5,823 nucleotides of DNA, from assembly GCA_964464245.1 (NCBI GenBank), contig CAYXFH010000115.1, forward strand, positions 1 through 5,823, given 5' to 3'. The notes beneath the pieces are model-generated. The model did not search any database. It saw only the letters and a list, made by a program, of their open reading frames with translations, and was not told where the DNA came from. The stretch comes from JAPLHV01 sp964464245 (GTDB lineage: Bacteria; Caldisericota; JANLFM01). Below, piece after piece: positions 1-5,117 of this stretch. The position numbers and the translations under genes are program-made. Positions within the stretch are counted from its first letter, which is position 1. Each line of letters begins with the position of its first letter.

Positions 1-1
1 T

Positions 2-241
2 TCCTTCCAGCGCGCAGAGGAGTTGGCCACAAACCCCCAAATCCTGGCCGAATACCAGGCTCTCTGCGACCGAGTGTCGGCCAATCAGCAAAAATTCACC
101 GTCCATGAGCGGATCCGACGATTCCGCCTGGTCTTTTGGCGACTGGAAGTGGGGAAAGAATTAAGCCAGAGCCTGAAATTGCGGCGAGCGGAGCTTACCC
201 GGCTGCACCAAAAGGAAATTGATAGTCTTTATCGGGGCTGA
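2..241 (+). CDS. Long-chain acyl-CoA/acyl-ACP synthetase (AMP-forming), C-terminal end
   Basis: The reading frame is open from position 2 and stops at TGA 239-241, giving the last 79 residues of a protein that begins upstream of the window. The tail has the pattern of the C-terminal subdomain of AMP-forming long-chain fatty-acid ligases: a helix, then 'HERIRRFRLV', an aromatic segment, 'LSQSLKLRR' (family form LTpslKlrR, whose lysine takes part in adenylation), and a final 'KEIDSLYRG'. The family activates a fatty acid with ATP to acyl-AMP and transfers it to CoA or, in some members, to ACP. A TTG at 23 is in frame but is internal, because the homologous pattern starts before it. Two ACP genes lie just downstream, so acyl-ACP synthetase activity is plausible (inference). 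A diverged copy of the last codons occurs at 557-634. Family assignment is fairly sure; substrate and acceptor cannot be told. Confidence 0.8.
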   Translation, partial: SFQRAEELATNPQILAEYQALCDRVSANQQKFTVHERIRRFRLVFWRLEVGKELSQSLKLRRAELTRLHQKEIDSLYRG

Positions 242-254
242 AAACCTTTAATAA

Positions 255-275
255 AGACAGTTGCGAGTGACGAGT
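255..275 (+). repeat. 21-bp direct repeat, left copy
   Basis: The copy reads agacagttgcgagtgacgag plus a final t. It matches 499-519 at 20 of 21 positions (t versus g at the eighth base). The two copies lie just outside the terminal inverted repeats of the element at 287-494. They contain an internal near-tandem cgagtgacgagt. They may be part of a larger composite repeat rather than a target-site duplication, because they do not directly abut the inverted ends. Confidence 0.65.
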
Positions 276-286
276 GGATTCCCCCC

Positions 287-494
287 TTGGTCACCCTGAG
301 CGTCTTTGCGAAGGGTCTTGCAGTGAACTCCACAATTCAAAACCAGATCCCTTCGTCGCGGAGTCTACCCTTGAGCGCCTGTCCTCGAGCGGAGCGAAGG
401 AAAGCGAAGGGCTCAAGATAACAGGAGGGGGGGCAACGGCCAGATCCCTTCATTTCATTCGAGGGCAGGATTTCGCCCTGCTCAACATGACAAA
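287..494. repeat. Non-coding palindromic repeat element (MITE/REP-like)
   Basis: Imperfect terminal inverted repeats are visible: 287-301 (ttggtcaccctgagc) matches the reverse complement of 480-494 at 11 of 15 positions. Inside are further degenerate copies of the same words: 'gcgaagggtct' near 308-318, 'agatcccttcgtcgcgga' near 345-362, 'gagcggagcgaagg' near 387-400, and 'cagatcccttcattt' near 441-455. This makes the element look like nested or tandem inverted units. A 7-bp hairpin (463-469 with 477-483, one G-T pair, 7-nt loop) lies in its right part. The words resemble the dispersed intergenic repeat of the gtcatcctgagcg...agatccttcg...tgac type seen in many environmental bacterial genomes (from memory, not searched). 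Open frames across it on both strands have repeat-derived, low-quality translations and no SD site, so I do not call genes. Together with its flanks this accounts for the gene-free stretch 242-556. Confidence 0.6.
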
Positions 495-498
495 ACAG

Positions 499-519
499 AG
501 ACAGTGGCGAGTGACGAGT
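499..519 (+). repeat. 21-bp direct repeat, right copy
   Basis: This is the right-hand partner of 255-275 (20 of 21 identical). It lies 4 bp beyond the right inverted end of the repeat element and is followed by 37 bp of unrecognised sequence before the duplicated synthetase tail begins. Confidence 0.65.
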
Positions 520-556
520 TGCGAAGGCTAAGTTGTGATTGGAGAGTCCAAACAAC

Positions 557-634
557 CAAAGCCTGAAATTGCGGCGAGCCGAGCTTACTCGCCTGCACGA
601 GAAGGAAATTGACGGTTTCTACCGGGCCGGCTAA
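557..634 (+). pseudogene. Remnant copy of acyl-CoA synthetase C-terminus (25 codons plus stop)
   Basis: From 557 the sequence encodes QSLKLRRAELTRLHEKEID followed by a short GFYRAG end and TAA at 632-634. It is the same peptide end as the synthetase at 2-241 (QSLKLRRAELTRLHQKEID...). Over 70 aligned bases (171-240 against 561-630), 58 are identical. Similarity drops abruptly upstream of 557, where an in-frame stop (TAA 530-532) and no start or SD site are found, so this is not a gene. It ends only 9 bp from the stop of the convergent ACP gene. It could be the relic of a tandem paralogue removed by deletion, or the original 3' end displaced when the present one arrived by recombination. The level of divergence argues against a recent target-site duplication. 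Confidence 0.7.
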
Positions 635-643
635 CCGCCTCGG

Positions 644-889
644 TCAATGCTTCCCCCGCTGTTCCTGCACATAGTTGATCAGGTCCGCCACCGTCTTCAG
701 CCCATTCAGGTCTCGCCCGCGGATCTCGATCTGAAAGGCATCTTCCAATGCCATCCCCAGCTCCAGCATCACGAGAGAATCCATCAGCAGATCGCGATCC
801 AAGCGACTGGTTTCTTCCATCACCACATCTTCCCGCAAAATATCCTTCACGATCTCTCGCAGTTGTTCCAGAATCTGTTGCCGGCTCAT
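644..889 (-). CDS. Acyl carrier protein (minus strand)
   Basis: An 81-residue protein of normal ACP length. Helix I is 'QQILEQLREIVKDIL'. The 'MDSLVMLELGMALEDAF' stretch places the phosphopantetheine-accepting serine at residue 38 at the head of helix II, and the recognition helix has the usual acidic and hydrophobic pattern. The motif is LLMDSL rather than the common LGADSL, so the glycine before the DSL is lost. The start is ATG at 887-889 with a strong GGAGG 7 nt upstream (complement of 897-901). Its role is to carry acyl chains as thioesters for cytosolic or membrane-associated acyl enzymes. It is divergent from a second ACP at 1012 and convergent with the synthetase remnant. A specialised ACP of a lipid cluster is more likely than the housekeeping one, because no fatty-acid synthase genes adjoin it (inference). 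Confidence 0.88.
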   Translation of the reverse strand: MSRQQILEQLREIVKDILREDVVMEETSRLDRDLLMDSLVMLELGMALEDAFQIEIRGRDLNGLKTVADLINYVQEQRGKH

Positions 890-1011
890 TCCCTGACCTC
901 CCCAATTTGCTCCCCGCTATACAATCTTTCCTCCGGTCTCGGTAAAATAAGCCAACGGCCTCACATTTGCATGATGATTGAATCGACGGATCAGAAAGAG
1001 AGGGGATCAGG
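890..1011. promoter_or_regulatory. Divergent intergenic region between the two ACP genes
   Basis: This 122-bp region must hold the start signals of both ACP genes. Visible AT-rich hexamers on the plus strand are tacaat (920-925) and taaaat (943-948), each 5 of 6 to the -10 consensus, but neither has a good -35 at 16-18 bp. On the minus strand tattttac (complement of 942-949) is a weak -10 candidate. I see no clear palindrome for a regulator. The SD of the plus-strand ACP (agaggggа-like, 999-1006) and the GGAGG of the minus-strand ACP lie at its edges. The placement of promoters within it is uncertain. Confidence 0.3.
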
Positions 1012-1254
1012 ATGGAACAGACCGAAGTCATCGGTAAGTTGAAAGAGATTGTCGGCGGAACGATTCAACTCCCGGCGGAGGTAGGGGACGAGATGCGCCT
1101 CGTGGAGGATCTGGGGGCCGATTCGTTGGATTTGCTGGAAATCCTGATGGCGGTGGAGGAAATCTTCCAGGTGAAAATTCCGGACGCTGACTTACCGCGC
1201 CTACGCACAGTGGGAGGGGCGGTGACCTACCTGCTGGAAAAATCCCCGCTCTAG
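1012..1254 (+). CDS. Acyl carrier protein (plus strand)
   Basis: An 80-residue ACP. It has helix I 'VIGKLKEIVGGTIQL', the canonical 'LGADSLDLLEILMAVEEIF' with the phosphopantetheine serine at residue 38, and the C-terminal 'LRTVGGAVTYLLE' helix. The start ATG is preceded by AGGGG at 1001-1005, 6 nt away. It is only distantly similar to the minus-strand ACP at 644-889 outside the core motif, so the two are probably not recent duplicates. A PlsC-type acyltransferase starts 15 nt after its stop, so the two are likely co-transcribed and the ACP could deliver the acyl chain to that enzyme (inference). ACP family membership is sure; partner enzymes are not. Confidence 0.92.
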   Translation: MEQTEVIGKLKEIVGGTIQLPAEVGDEMRLVEDLGADSLDLLEILMAVEEIFQVKIPDADLPRLRTVGGAVTYLLEKSPL

Positions 1255-1269
1255 CCGCCGGCCAGCCTA

Positions 1270-2082
1270 ATGCCCGACGAGGCCGATCACACCGCCATCA
1301 CCGCGCCGGAACGCCAGGGGCCGCCGATGGCCTCTCCCCGCACGGACCCGCTGGTGCCGTTCGACTACAGCCGTCCCCACCTCAACCCGGCTCTCTGCCG
1401 CATTGCGCACGTGCTATTCCGACTATTCACCTTCCTCTGCTTTTCCCGTCGCCTTGTTCGCGGAGTGGAAAATGTACCCCGTAAGGGTCCGGCGGTCTTC
1501 GCTCTCAATCACCCAGCCGTAGCAGATATTCTCTTTGTGGGGGCGTGCATCTCCCACCGTCGTTACGCCTATTTCATGTCGGAAGAGGAGCTGTTTCTAA
1601 ACCGATTTCCCTATAAGTGGTTGGCGTCCCTGATCACGCCTCTTGGCGCTTTCCCGTTAGATCGCCGTCTGCCGGTGGATCGCAGCGCAGTGAGCTTTTC
1701 CGTAGACCGACTGGTGGAAGGCAATATGCTGATTCTGGCTCCCGAGGGCGGCACCGAACGCAGCTGGGGCTTGCTTCCCTTCCGCTCCGGTTTTGTCCTG
1801 CTGCCTTTGTTGGCGCGGGAGCGGTTGCTGCGGCAGGGGAAACCGGCCGAGATCCAGATCGTGCCGGCGGCCATCCTCTACCGCGAGACCCCCCGTGCGC
1901 TGCGCACCAAGCGGGCGATGCGTTTCCGTGCTCGCGCCGGCTTGTCAGTCGGCAAGCCCTTCTCCCTGGAGGATTTCGTCACCCCCGGCAAGAAGAAGCA
2001 ACAGATCATGGATGAGGTAACCGCATACACTCGTGCCCGCGTGGAGGAGCTGCTGCACCAATTGGAGGAGGACCTGAAGTGA
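1270..2082 (+). CDS. PlsC-family (1-acylglycerol-3-phosphate-type) O-acyltransferase
   Basis: A 270-residue protein of usual family length. Visible in order are a hydrophobic, basic-ended membrane-associating segment at residues 42-63; catalytic block I 'NHPAVAD' with His81 and Asp86 (HX4D); block II 'GAFPLDR' at 126-132; block III 'PEGGTERS' at 158-165, a variant of PEGTRS; and block IV 'IVPAAI' at 197-202. The family transfers an acyl group from acyl-ACP or acyl-CoA to a lyso-lipid hydroxyl at the inner membrane. The start is uncertain: ATG 1270 has no clear SD, and ATG 1327 (residue 20) has only a weak AGGGG-like site; the conserved domain begins after both. It follows the ACP gene by 15 nt. 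Beside an N-acyltransferase it could be an OlsA-like second acylase of an amino-acid lipid rather than a phospholipid enzyme (inference). Family is sure; substrate is unknown. Confidence 0.85.
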   Translation: MPDEADHTAITAPERQGPPMASPRTDPLVPFDYSRPHLNPALCRIAHVLFRLFTFLCFSRRLVRGVENVPRKGPAVFALNHPAVADILFVGACISHRRYAYFMSEEELFLNRFPYKWLASLITPLGAFPLDRRLPVDRSAVSFSVDRLVEGNMLILAPEGGTERSWGLLPFRSGFVLLPLLARERLLRQGKPAEIQIVPAAILYRETPRALRTKRAMRFRARAGLSVGKPFSLEDFVTPGKKKQQIMDEVTAYTRARVEELLHQLEEDLK

Positions 2083-2104
2083 GCGGACTCCTAAACCCCT
2101 ACTC

Positions 2105-2137
2105 TTGACACTTGCGCACAAATTGTGCTCATATGAA
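2105..2137 (+). promoter_or_regulatory. Promoter of the MNT/HEPN pair
   Basis: A perfect TTGACA (2105-2110) is followed 18-21 bp later by AT-rich candidates (tcatat 2129-2134, catatg 2130-2135, tatgaa 2132-2137). The -10 match is only 3-4 of 6 and the spacing is on the long side, as is common for promoters that are held down by a repressor. Transcription from here would begin close to the ATG at 2144, giving a leaderless or nearly leaderless message. This fits the absence of an SD before that ATG. The TTG at 2105 is best read as part of the -35 rather than a start codon. Confidence 0.5.
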
Positions 2138-2149
2138 CACAGGATGTGT
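2116..2149. promoter_or_regulatory. Tandem operator: two 13-bp inverted repeats, centres 21 bp apart
   Basis: Site 1 is gcaca-aat-tgtgc (2116-2128), a perfect 5-bp inverted repeat with a 3-nt spacer. Site 2 is acaca-gga-tgtgt (2137-2149), again perfect 5-bp arms with a 3-nt spacer. Centres are at 2122 and 2143, so the sites are two helical turns apart. The inner half-sites also form an 18-bp palindrome, tgtgctcatatgaacaca (2124-2141), with 8 of 9 pairs matching. Site 1 lies between the -35 and -10, and site 2 covers the start codon. The first gene downstream encodes a winged helix, so autorepression by that protein is the natural inference. Confidence 0.6.
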
Positions 2150-2731
2150 GCAATCAACGGAAACCTGGAAGCTTTCATCACCTCGAAAACCAAACGGGCA
2201 TTGCTGAAGTTGTTCCTTCTCCACCCGACGGAATCGTTCTTTGTGAGGGAGATCTGCAGGCGCACCAAAGAGCCATTAACCGCTGTGCGGAGGGAACTAA
2301 CTACCCTCAATCGGGTAGGGTTCTTGCACACGCACAGCCAGGGTCGGCTGAAATTTCATTCGCTCAACCGACAGTTCCCCTACATGGAGGAGTTGAAACG
2401 GATCATCTACGCCACTACCGGCCTGGGAGACAGTCTGCGACAAGCACTGCAGGGGTTCCAGGACATCCGGCTGGCTTTCGTGTATGGATCCGTAGCCCGC
2501 AACGATGAGGGGGAGCACAGCGATCTCGACTTGTTGGTGGTGGGCGATGTGGCTGAAGAGAAGCTGCACCAAACCATCACCCAATTGGAGAAGGACACCC
2601 GCCGACCGATCAACTATACCTTGATGTCTCCGCAGGAGTTTTCTGAGCGACGAGCGCGGAAAGACCCGTTTCTTACCCGAGTGCTGCGCGAAGAACAGAT
2701 TTGGCTGACAGGTTCCCTAAATGACAATTGA
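2144..2731 (+). CDS. Winged-helix minimal nucleotidyltransferase (MNT, antitoxin-like)
   Basis: From ATG 2144 the protein has 195 residues. Residues 8-75 form a winged-helix DNA-binding domain of the type fused to nucleotidyltransferases ('FVREICRRTKEPLTAVRREL' as recognition region, then a hairpin wing and 'HSLNRQFP'). Residues 105-160 are the minimal nucleotidyltransferase core, with 'VYGSVARNDEGEHSDLDLLV' carrying Gly115-Ser116 and the metal-binding Asp127 and Asp129. MNT proteins pair with HEPN ribonucleases; characterised ones neutralise the toxin by adding AMP residues to it. I prefer ATG 2144 to an in-frame TTG at 2105, because that TTG lies in a consensus -35 and the extra 13 residues fall outside the family pattern. 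The stop overlaps the HEPN gene start by 11 bp, indicating translational coupling. Regulation is probably by its own winged helix on the 2116-2149 sites. Family is sure; AMPylation of the partner is inferred. Confidence 0.87.
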   Translation: MCAINGNLEAFITSKTKRALLKLFLLHPTESFFVREICRRTKEPLTAVRRELTTLNRVGFLHTHSQGRLKFHSLNRQFPYMEELKRIIYATTGLGDSLRQALQGFQDIRLAFVYGSVARNDEGEHSDLDLLVVGDVAEEKLHQTITQLEKDTRRPINYTLMSPQEFSERRARKDPFLTRVLREEQIWLTGSLNDN

Positions 2732-3158
2732 AGCGTTGTTGCGGGAAGGCAGGATTCGGGTCTTTCAAGCGGGCGAGGAAGAAATCCAACGATCCTTGGA
2801 ACTCGCACGGCGGGATTTGGCTCTGGCTCTGGAGCTGGCAGGGCAACACCTGGACTGGAGCTTTTCCATCGCCTACAACGCAGTGTTGCAGTGTTGCCGG
2901 GCCTATCTGTTTCGTCAGGGTTACCGACCCACAGCGGAAGGCGGTCACGCGGTTGTCTTCGAATTCCTGGCTGCACAAGAGGACCCTGATCTCCGCGAGG
3001 CAGCGCCTTTCTTCGATCGCGCCCGCAAGAAACGTCATCGGACACTTTACGACGAAGTGGGCCTGGTCACCAGGACGCAGCTGGATGAGTTCTTGCGCAG
3101 GACCCAAATCCTAATGGGCCAAATCACAGAACGCATCCAACAACAGCCAACCTCCTGA
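2721..3158 (+). CDS. HEPN-domain protein (toxin-like partner of MNT)
   Basis: A 145-residue all-helical protein. It shows the HEPN layout: a helix at 20-42 ('IQRSLELARRDLALALELA'), then 'SFSIAYNAVLQCCRAYLFRQGY' (48-68), a GGH turn at 74-76, and the catalytic-type segment 'FDRARKKRHRTLYDE' (98-112). The basic motif is R100-x5-H106 with Tyr110 three residues further on, consistent with the general Rx4-6H ribonuclease signature. It does not give the exact RX4HXY of HepT-type toxins, in which the tyrosine is the AMPylation target. The ATG at 2721 overlaps the MNT gene (ATGACAATTGA), with only a weak SD. Known partners of MNTs are toxic RNases. Here toxicity is inferred from pairing and motif, and a non-toxic accessory role is possible. 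Confidence 0.82.
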   Translation: MTIEALLREGRIRVFQAGEEEIQRSLELARRDLALALELAGQHLDWSFSIAYNAVLQCCRAYLFRQGYRPTAEGGHAVVFEFLAAQEDPDLREAAPFFDRARKKRHRTLYDEVGLVTRTQLDEFLRRTQILMGQITERIQQQPTS

Positions 3159-3186
3159 GCGTCGGCCCGTATTCGCATGGTTGATC

Positions 3187-3203
3187 CGGGATGTTCCCGT
3201 TTT
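3187..3203 (+). terminator. Weak candidate intrinsic terminator after the HEPN gene
   Basis: A 5-bp GC-rich stem, cggga (3187-3191) with tcccg (3195-3199), has a 3-nt loop and is followed by four T residues (3200-3203). The stem is short and the T tract brief. It lies directly upstream of the next promoter, so it could equally be an operator or chance. Confidence 0.3.
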
Positions 3204-3206
3204 CGC

Positions 3207-3212
3207 TATACT
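3207..3212 (+). promoter_or_regulatory. -10 box of the receiver/acyltransferase operon promoter
   Basis: TATACT (5 of 6) lies 35 nt before the ATG at 3248 and would give a leader of about 30 nt holding the SD GAGGGGA (3234-3240). The -35 is unclear: ttgatc at 3181-3186 is 4 of 6, but the 20-bp spacing is long. The position and the gene-free gap 3159-3247 support a promoter here. Confidence 0.45.
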
Positions 3213-3247
3213 ATTCCGGTAAGATTTCCAACCGAGGGGAGAAACGC

Positions 3248-4384
3248 ATGGACGAACGAGCGGCGATCGTGTTCGTGGACGATGAGCTAGCCAACCTGGA
3301 GAGCCTCACCGGTTCCCTGGAGGAGAAATTTCCCGATTTTCAGATCCTGACCTGCGCCAACGCCTACGAGGCGCTGAAGACCACTCTTGATCTGGATAAA
3401 CGAGGCCAGAGCGTCTCCCTCTTTATTTCCGACCAGATCATGCCGGAGATGAACGGGGTGGAGCTGCTGACCAAGATCAGCGAGACCCATCCCCAGGCCA
3501 AGAAGATCCTGCTCACCGCCTACGCCAGCAAGTCCGGGGCGATCGACGCCATCAACCAGGCCGGGGTGGACCGCTACATCGAGAAGCAGACCCTCTACGA
3601 CTCCAACGAACCGCTCTTTCATGCGGTGGAGAGGCTGCTGGAGGAGTGGCGTCTGCGACCGGAGGTGGTGCTGCGGATCCCCTCCGACGCTCCGGAGCGG
3701 GGAGACATCTGGATCAAGGAAGCGGAGAACGCCTACGAGCTGCACCAATCTTTCAAGCTGATCTACCGGATCTACGTGGATGAAACCAAACGTCTCTCCC
3801 CCGACAAGCTGCTGGTAGAACAGCGGGAGCTGAAGGAGAAATGGGACGAGTTCGACTTCCACCCCACCACCCGTCACCTGGTGGCCATGCAGGACAGCCG
3901 GGCCATTGGCTGTATCCGTTTCGTGGACGACGAGGTGCCGCTGGAAGCGGACGGTTTCAGCCTGAAGGAAGAGCGCGCCTGTGGCCGCTACATCCGCGAG
4001 GCCAGCAAATTGATGGTACATCCAGACTACCGCGGCACGGAGCTGCTGATGGGGATCCTCCGCCTCTCCTTCCACATCTGCCGCCAAGTGGATTCGGTGA
4101 ACGAGATGTACTTGTGGTGTTTACCTCATTTGATCCCTCTCTACCGGAAATTGGGTTTCAAGCAGATCGGGGAATTCGATAACGCAGAAGCAGGAACAGT
4201 CACTTATGCCATGAGAGTTGACATCCGAGATCTCCTCCACACCTACAAGCAGGATCCGGAAGTCAGACCGCGAATTATCGAACGGATCTATCTGCCTTTG
4301 GAGCTGGTTGGGACCAGACGTCTCTCACAGGAATATCGCAATCCCTGGTTGGGTCGCCGGCAACGGTCTGGTTGGGGAAGCTGA
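3248..4384 (+). CDS. Response-regulator receiver fused to a FeeM-like GNAT N-acyltransferase
   Basis: ATG 3248 has SD GAGGGGA 7 nt upstream and gives 378 residues. An ATG at 3191 in the same frame lies upstream of the -10 box and is rejected. Residues 5-130 are a CheY-like receiver: acidic pair Asp11-Asp12 in 'FVDDE', phosphoacceptor Asp62 in 'FISDQIMPEMNG', switch Thr90 in 'LLTAY', Lys113 in 'YIEKQ'. Residues about 158-335 have the GNAT/autoinducer-synthase fold order: 'YELHQSFKLIYRIYV', 'KWDEFDFHP', 'RHLVAMQDSRAIGCIRFVDD', 'IREASKLMVHPDYRG' (Glu251, Arg262), and 'HLIPLYRKLGFKQIGEF'. This matches long-chain N-acyl amino acid synthases (FeeM type), which take acyl-ACP and acylate an amine. 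There is no DNA-binding domain, so phosphorylation probably gates the enzyme. It is followed 9 nt later by a methyltransferase gene and then a kinase-like gene. A LuxI/OlsB-like substrate is an alternative. Receiver call is sure; acyltransferase subfamily fairly sure. Confidence 0.85.
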   Translation: MDERAAIVFVDDELANLESLTGSLEEKFPDFQILTCANAYEALKTTLDLDKRGQSVSLFISDQIMPEMNGVELLTKISETHPQAKKILLTAYASKSGAIDAINQAGVDRYIEKQTLYDSNEPLFHAVERLLEEWRLRPEVVLRIPSDAPERGDIWIKEAENAYELHQSFKLIYRIYVDETKRLSPDKLLVEQRELKEKWDEFDFHPTTRHLVAMQDSRAIGCIRFVDDEVPLEADGFSLKEERACGRYIREASKLMVHPDYRGTELLMGILRLSFHICRQVDSVNEMYLWCLPHLIPLYRKLGFKQIGEFDNAEAGTVTYAMRVDIRDLLHTYKQDPEVRPRIIERIYLPLELVGTRRLSQEYRNPWLGRRQRSGWGS

Positions 4385-4393
4385 GGAGAAGAG

Positions 4394-5101
4394 ATGAACG
4401 TTGATTGGGATGCCTATGCTCGGCAATACGACACGATGGTGGAATACAATCCGGCATACCAGCAGCTACTCAAGAAAACGCGGCAAGTGGCTCAAAGCCT
4501 GCGGGTGGAAGGAACCATCCTCGATCTGGGATGCGGCACGGGCAACTTTACGTTGGAATTCGCAGAGGCTCACCCGAATGCCAGCGTGATCGGCCTGGAT
4601 CTGAACCAGGAAAGTTTGCGCATCCTTACGGAGAAAGCTCAGAAGCGAGGCTGCAAGAACGTGCAGGTACGGCTTGCGGACATGGAACAAGACTCATTTC
4701 CTTCCGCATCCTTAGCCGGAGCGGTGATGGTGCACTCCCTCTACTTCGCCAAGCATCCGGCAGAGTTGCTGATTCGTTTGGGCCGTGCCATTCGTCCCGG
4801 TGGTTTTTTGTTCATCTCGGATATCGGTCGTGAATTGAAAGTGCCCTCCTGGGCCGTATTCATCTTCTGGCATACTGCCCTGCGCGTGGGCCCGCGGAAG
4901 ACTCTTCAACTTTTCCGCCAGAATCCTGAGGTGCGAAAGTCTAATCAGGAATTGCAGCGGGCGCAGCGTGCCGTCGAGCTCTTCCTCCATACCCTCCCGA
5001 TTCTGGAAGACATGGTGCAGAAGGCGGGCTTCGAGGTGCTGGAGAAATCCAACCGTTTCTATCGCGGCATCGACGACCTCATCGTCGCCCGCAAGGTTTA
5101 G
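4394..5101 (+). CDS. Class I SAM-dependent methyltransferase
   Basis: A 235-residue Rossmann-fold methyltransferase of the UbiE/Methyltransf_11-25 type. Motif I 'LDLGCGTG' is at 43-50, the acidic ribose-binding Asp69 is in 'IGLDLN', the adenine-loop 'ADMEQDSFP' is at 95-103, and post-I 'IRPGG' is at 133-137. A C-terminal helical lid with 'MVQKAGFEVLE' (207-217) is usual in enzymes acting on small molecules or lipids. SD GAGGAG (4383-4388) overlaps the stop of the preceding gene, and the ATG follows by 5 nt, so it is co-translated with the receiver-acyltransferase. The next gene begins 16 nt after its stop. Context suggests methylation of the acylated product or its precursor (inference); the substrate cannot be read from the sequence. 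Third-position GC is clearly lower than in the kinase-like gene and the front of the preceding gene. Confidence 0.87.
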   Translation: MNVDWDAYARQYDTMVEYNPAYQQLLKKTRQVAQSLRVEGTILDLGCGTGNFTLEFAEAHPNASVIGLDLNQESLRILTEKAQKRGCKNVQVRLADMEQDSFPSASLAGAVMVHSLYFAKHPAELLIRLGRAIRPGGFLFISDIGRELKVPSWAVFIFWHTALRVGPRKTLQLFRQNPEVRKSNQELQRAQRAVELFLHTLPILEDMVQKAGFEVLEKSNRFYRGIDDLIVARKV

Positions 5102-5117
5102 GAATGAGGGTGTGAAA

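Noticed and set aside
255..519. Target-site duplication of a recent insertion
   Set aside because: The 21-bp repeats are imperfect and separated from the inverted ends by 11 and 4 bp, which does not fit a clean transposition event.
274..555. Open frames of 85 codons (plus, 274-531) and 72 codons (minus, 337-555)
   Set aside because: They lie over the inverted-repeat element, translate its repeated words, have no SD site and resemble no protein family.
242..556. CRISPR array or tandem-repeat locus
   Set aside because: Only two copies of the 21-mer exist, 244 bp apart, with no regular spacing; the inner repeats are inverted and degenerate.
585..1031. A 148-codon minus frame and 131- and 65-codon plus frames over the first ACP
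   Set aside because: They are out-of-frame or antisense readings of the clear ACP gene at 644-889 and cross its start and the intergenic region.
2105..2143. TTG at 2105 as start of the MNT gene
   Set aside because: The TTG belongs to a perfect TTGACA -35, the added 13 residues lie across the operator sites, and the family's N-terminus fits ATG 2144.
3191..3247. ATG at 3191 as start of the receiver-acyltransferase
   Set aside because: It lies upstream of the TATACT -10 box, has no SD and adds 19 residues outside the receiver fold; ATG 3248 has a strong SD.
3287..4087. 266-codon minus-strand frame
   Set aside because: It is antisense to the receiver-acyltransferase and arises from high third-position GC; the translation is rich in V, G, L, H and Q with no motif.
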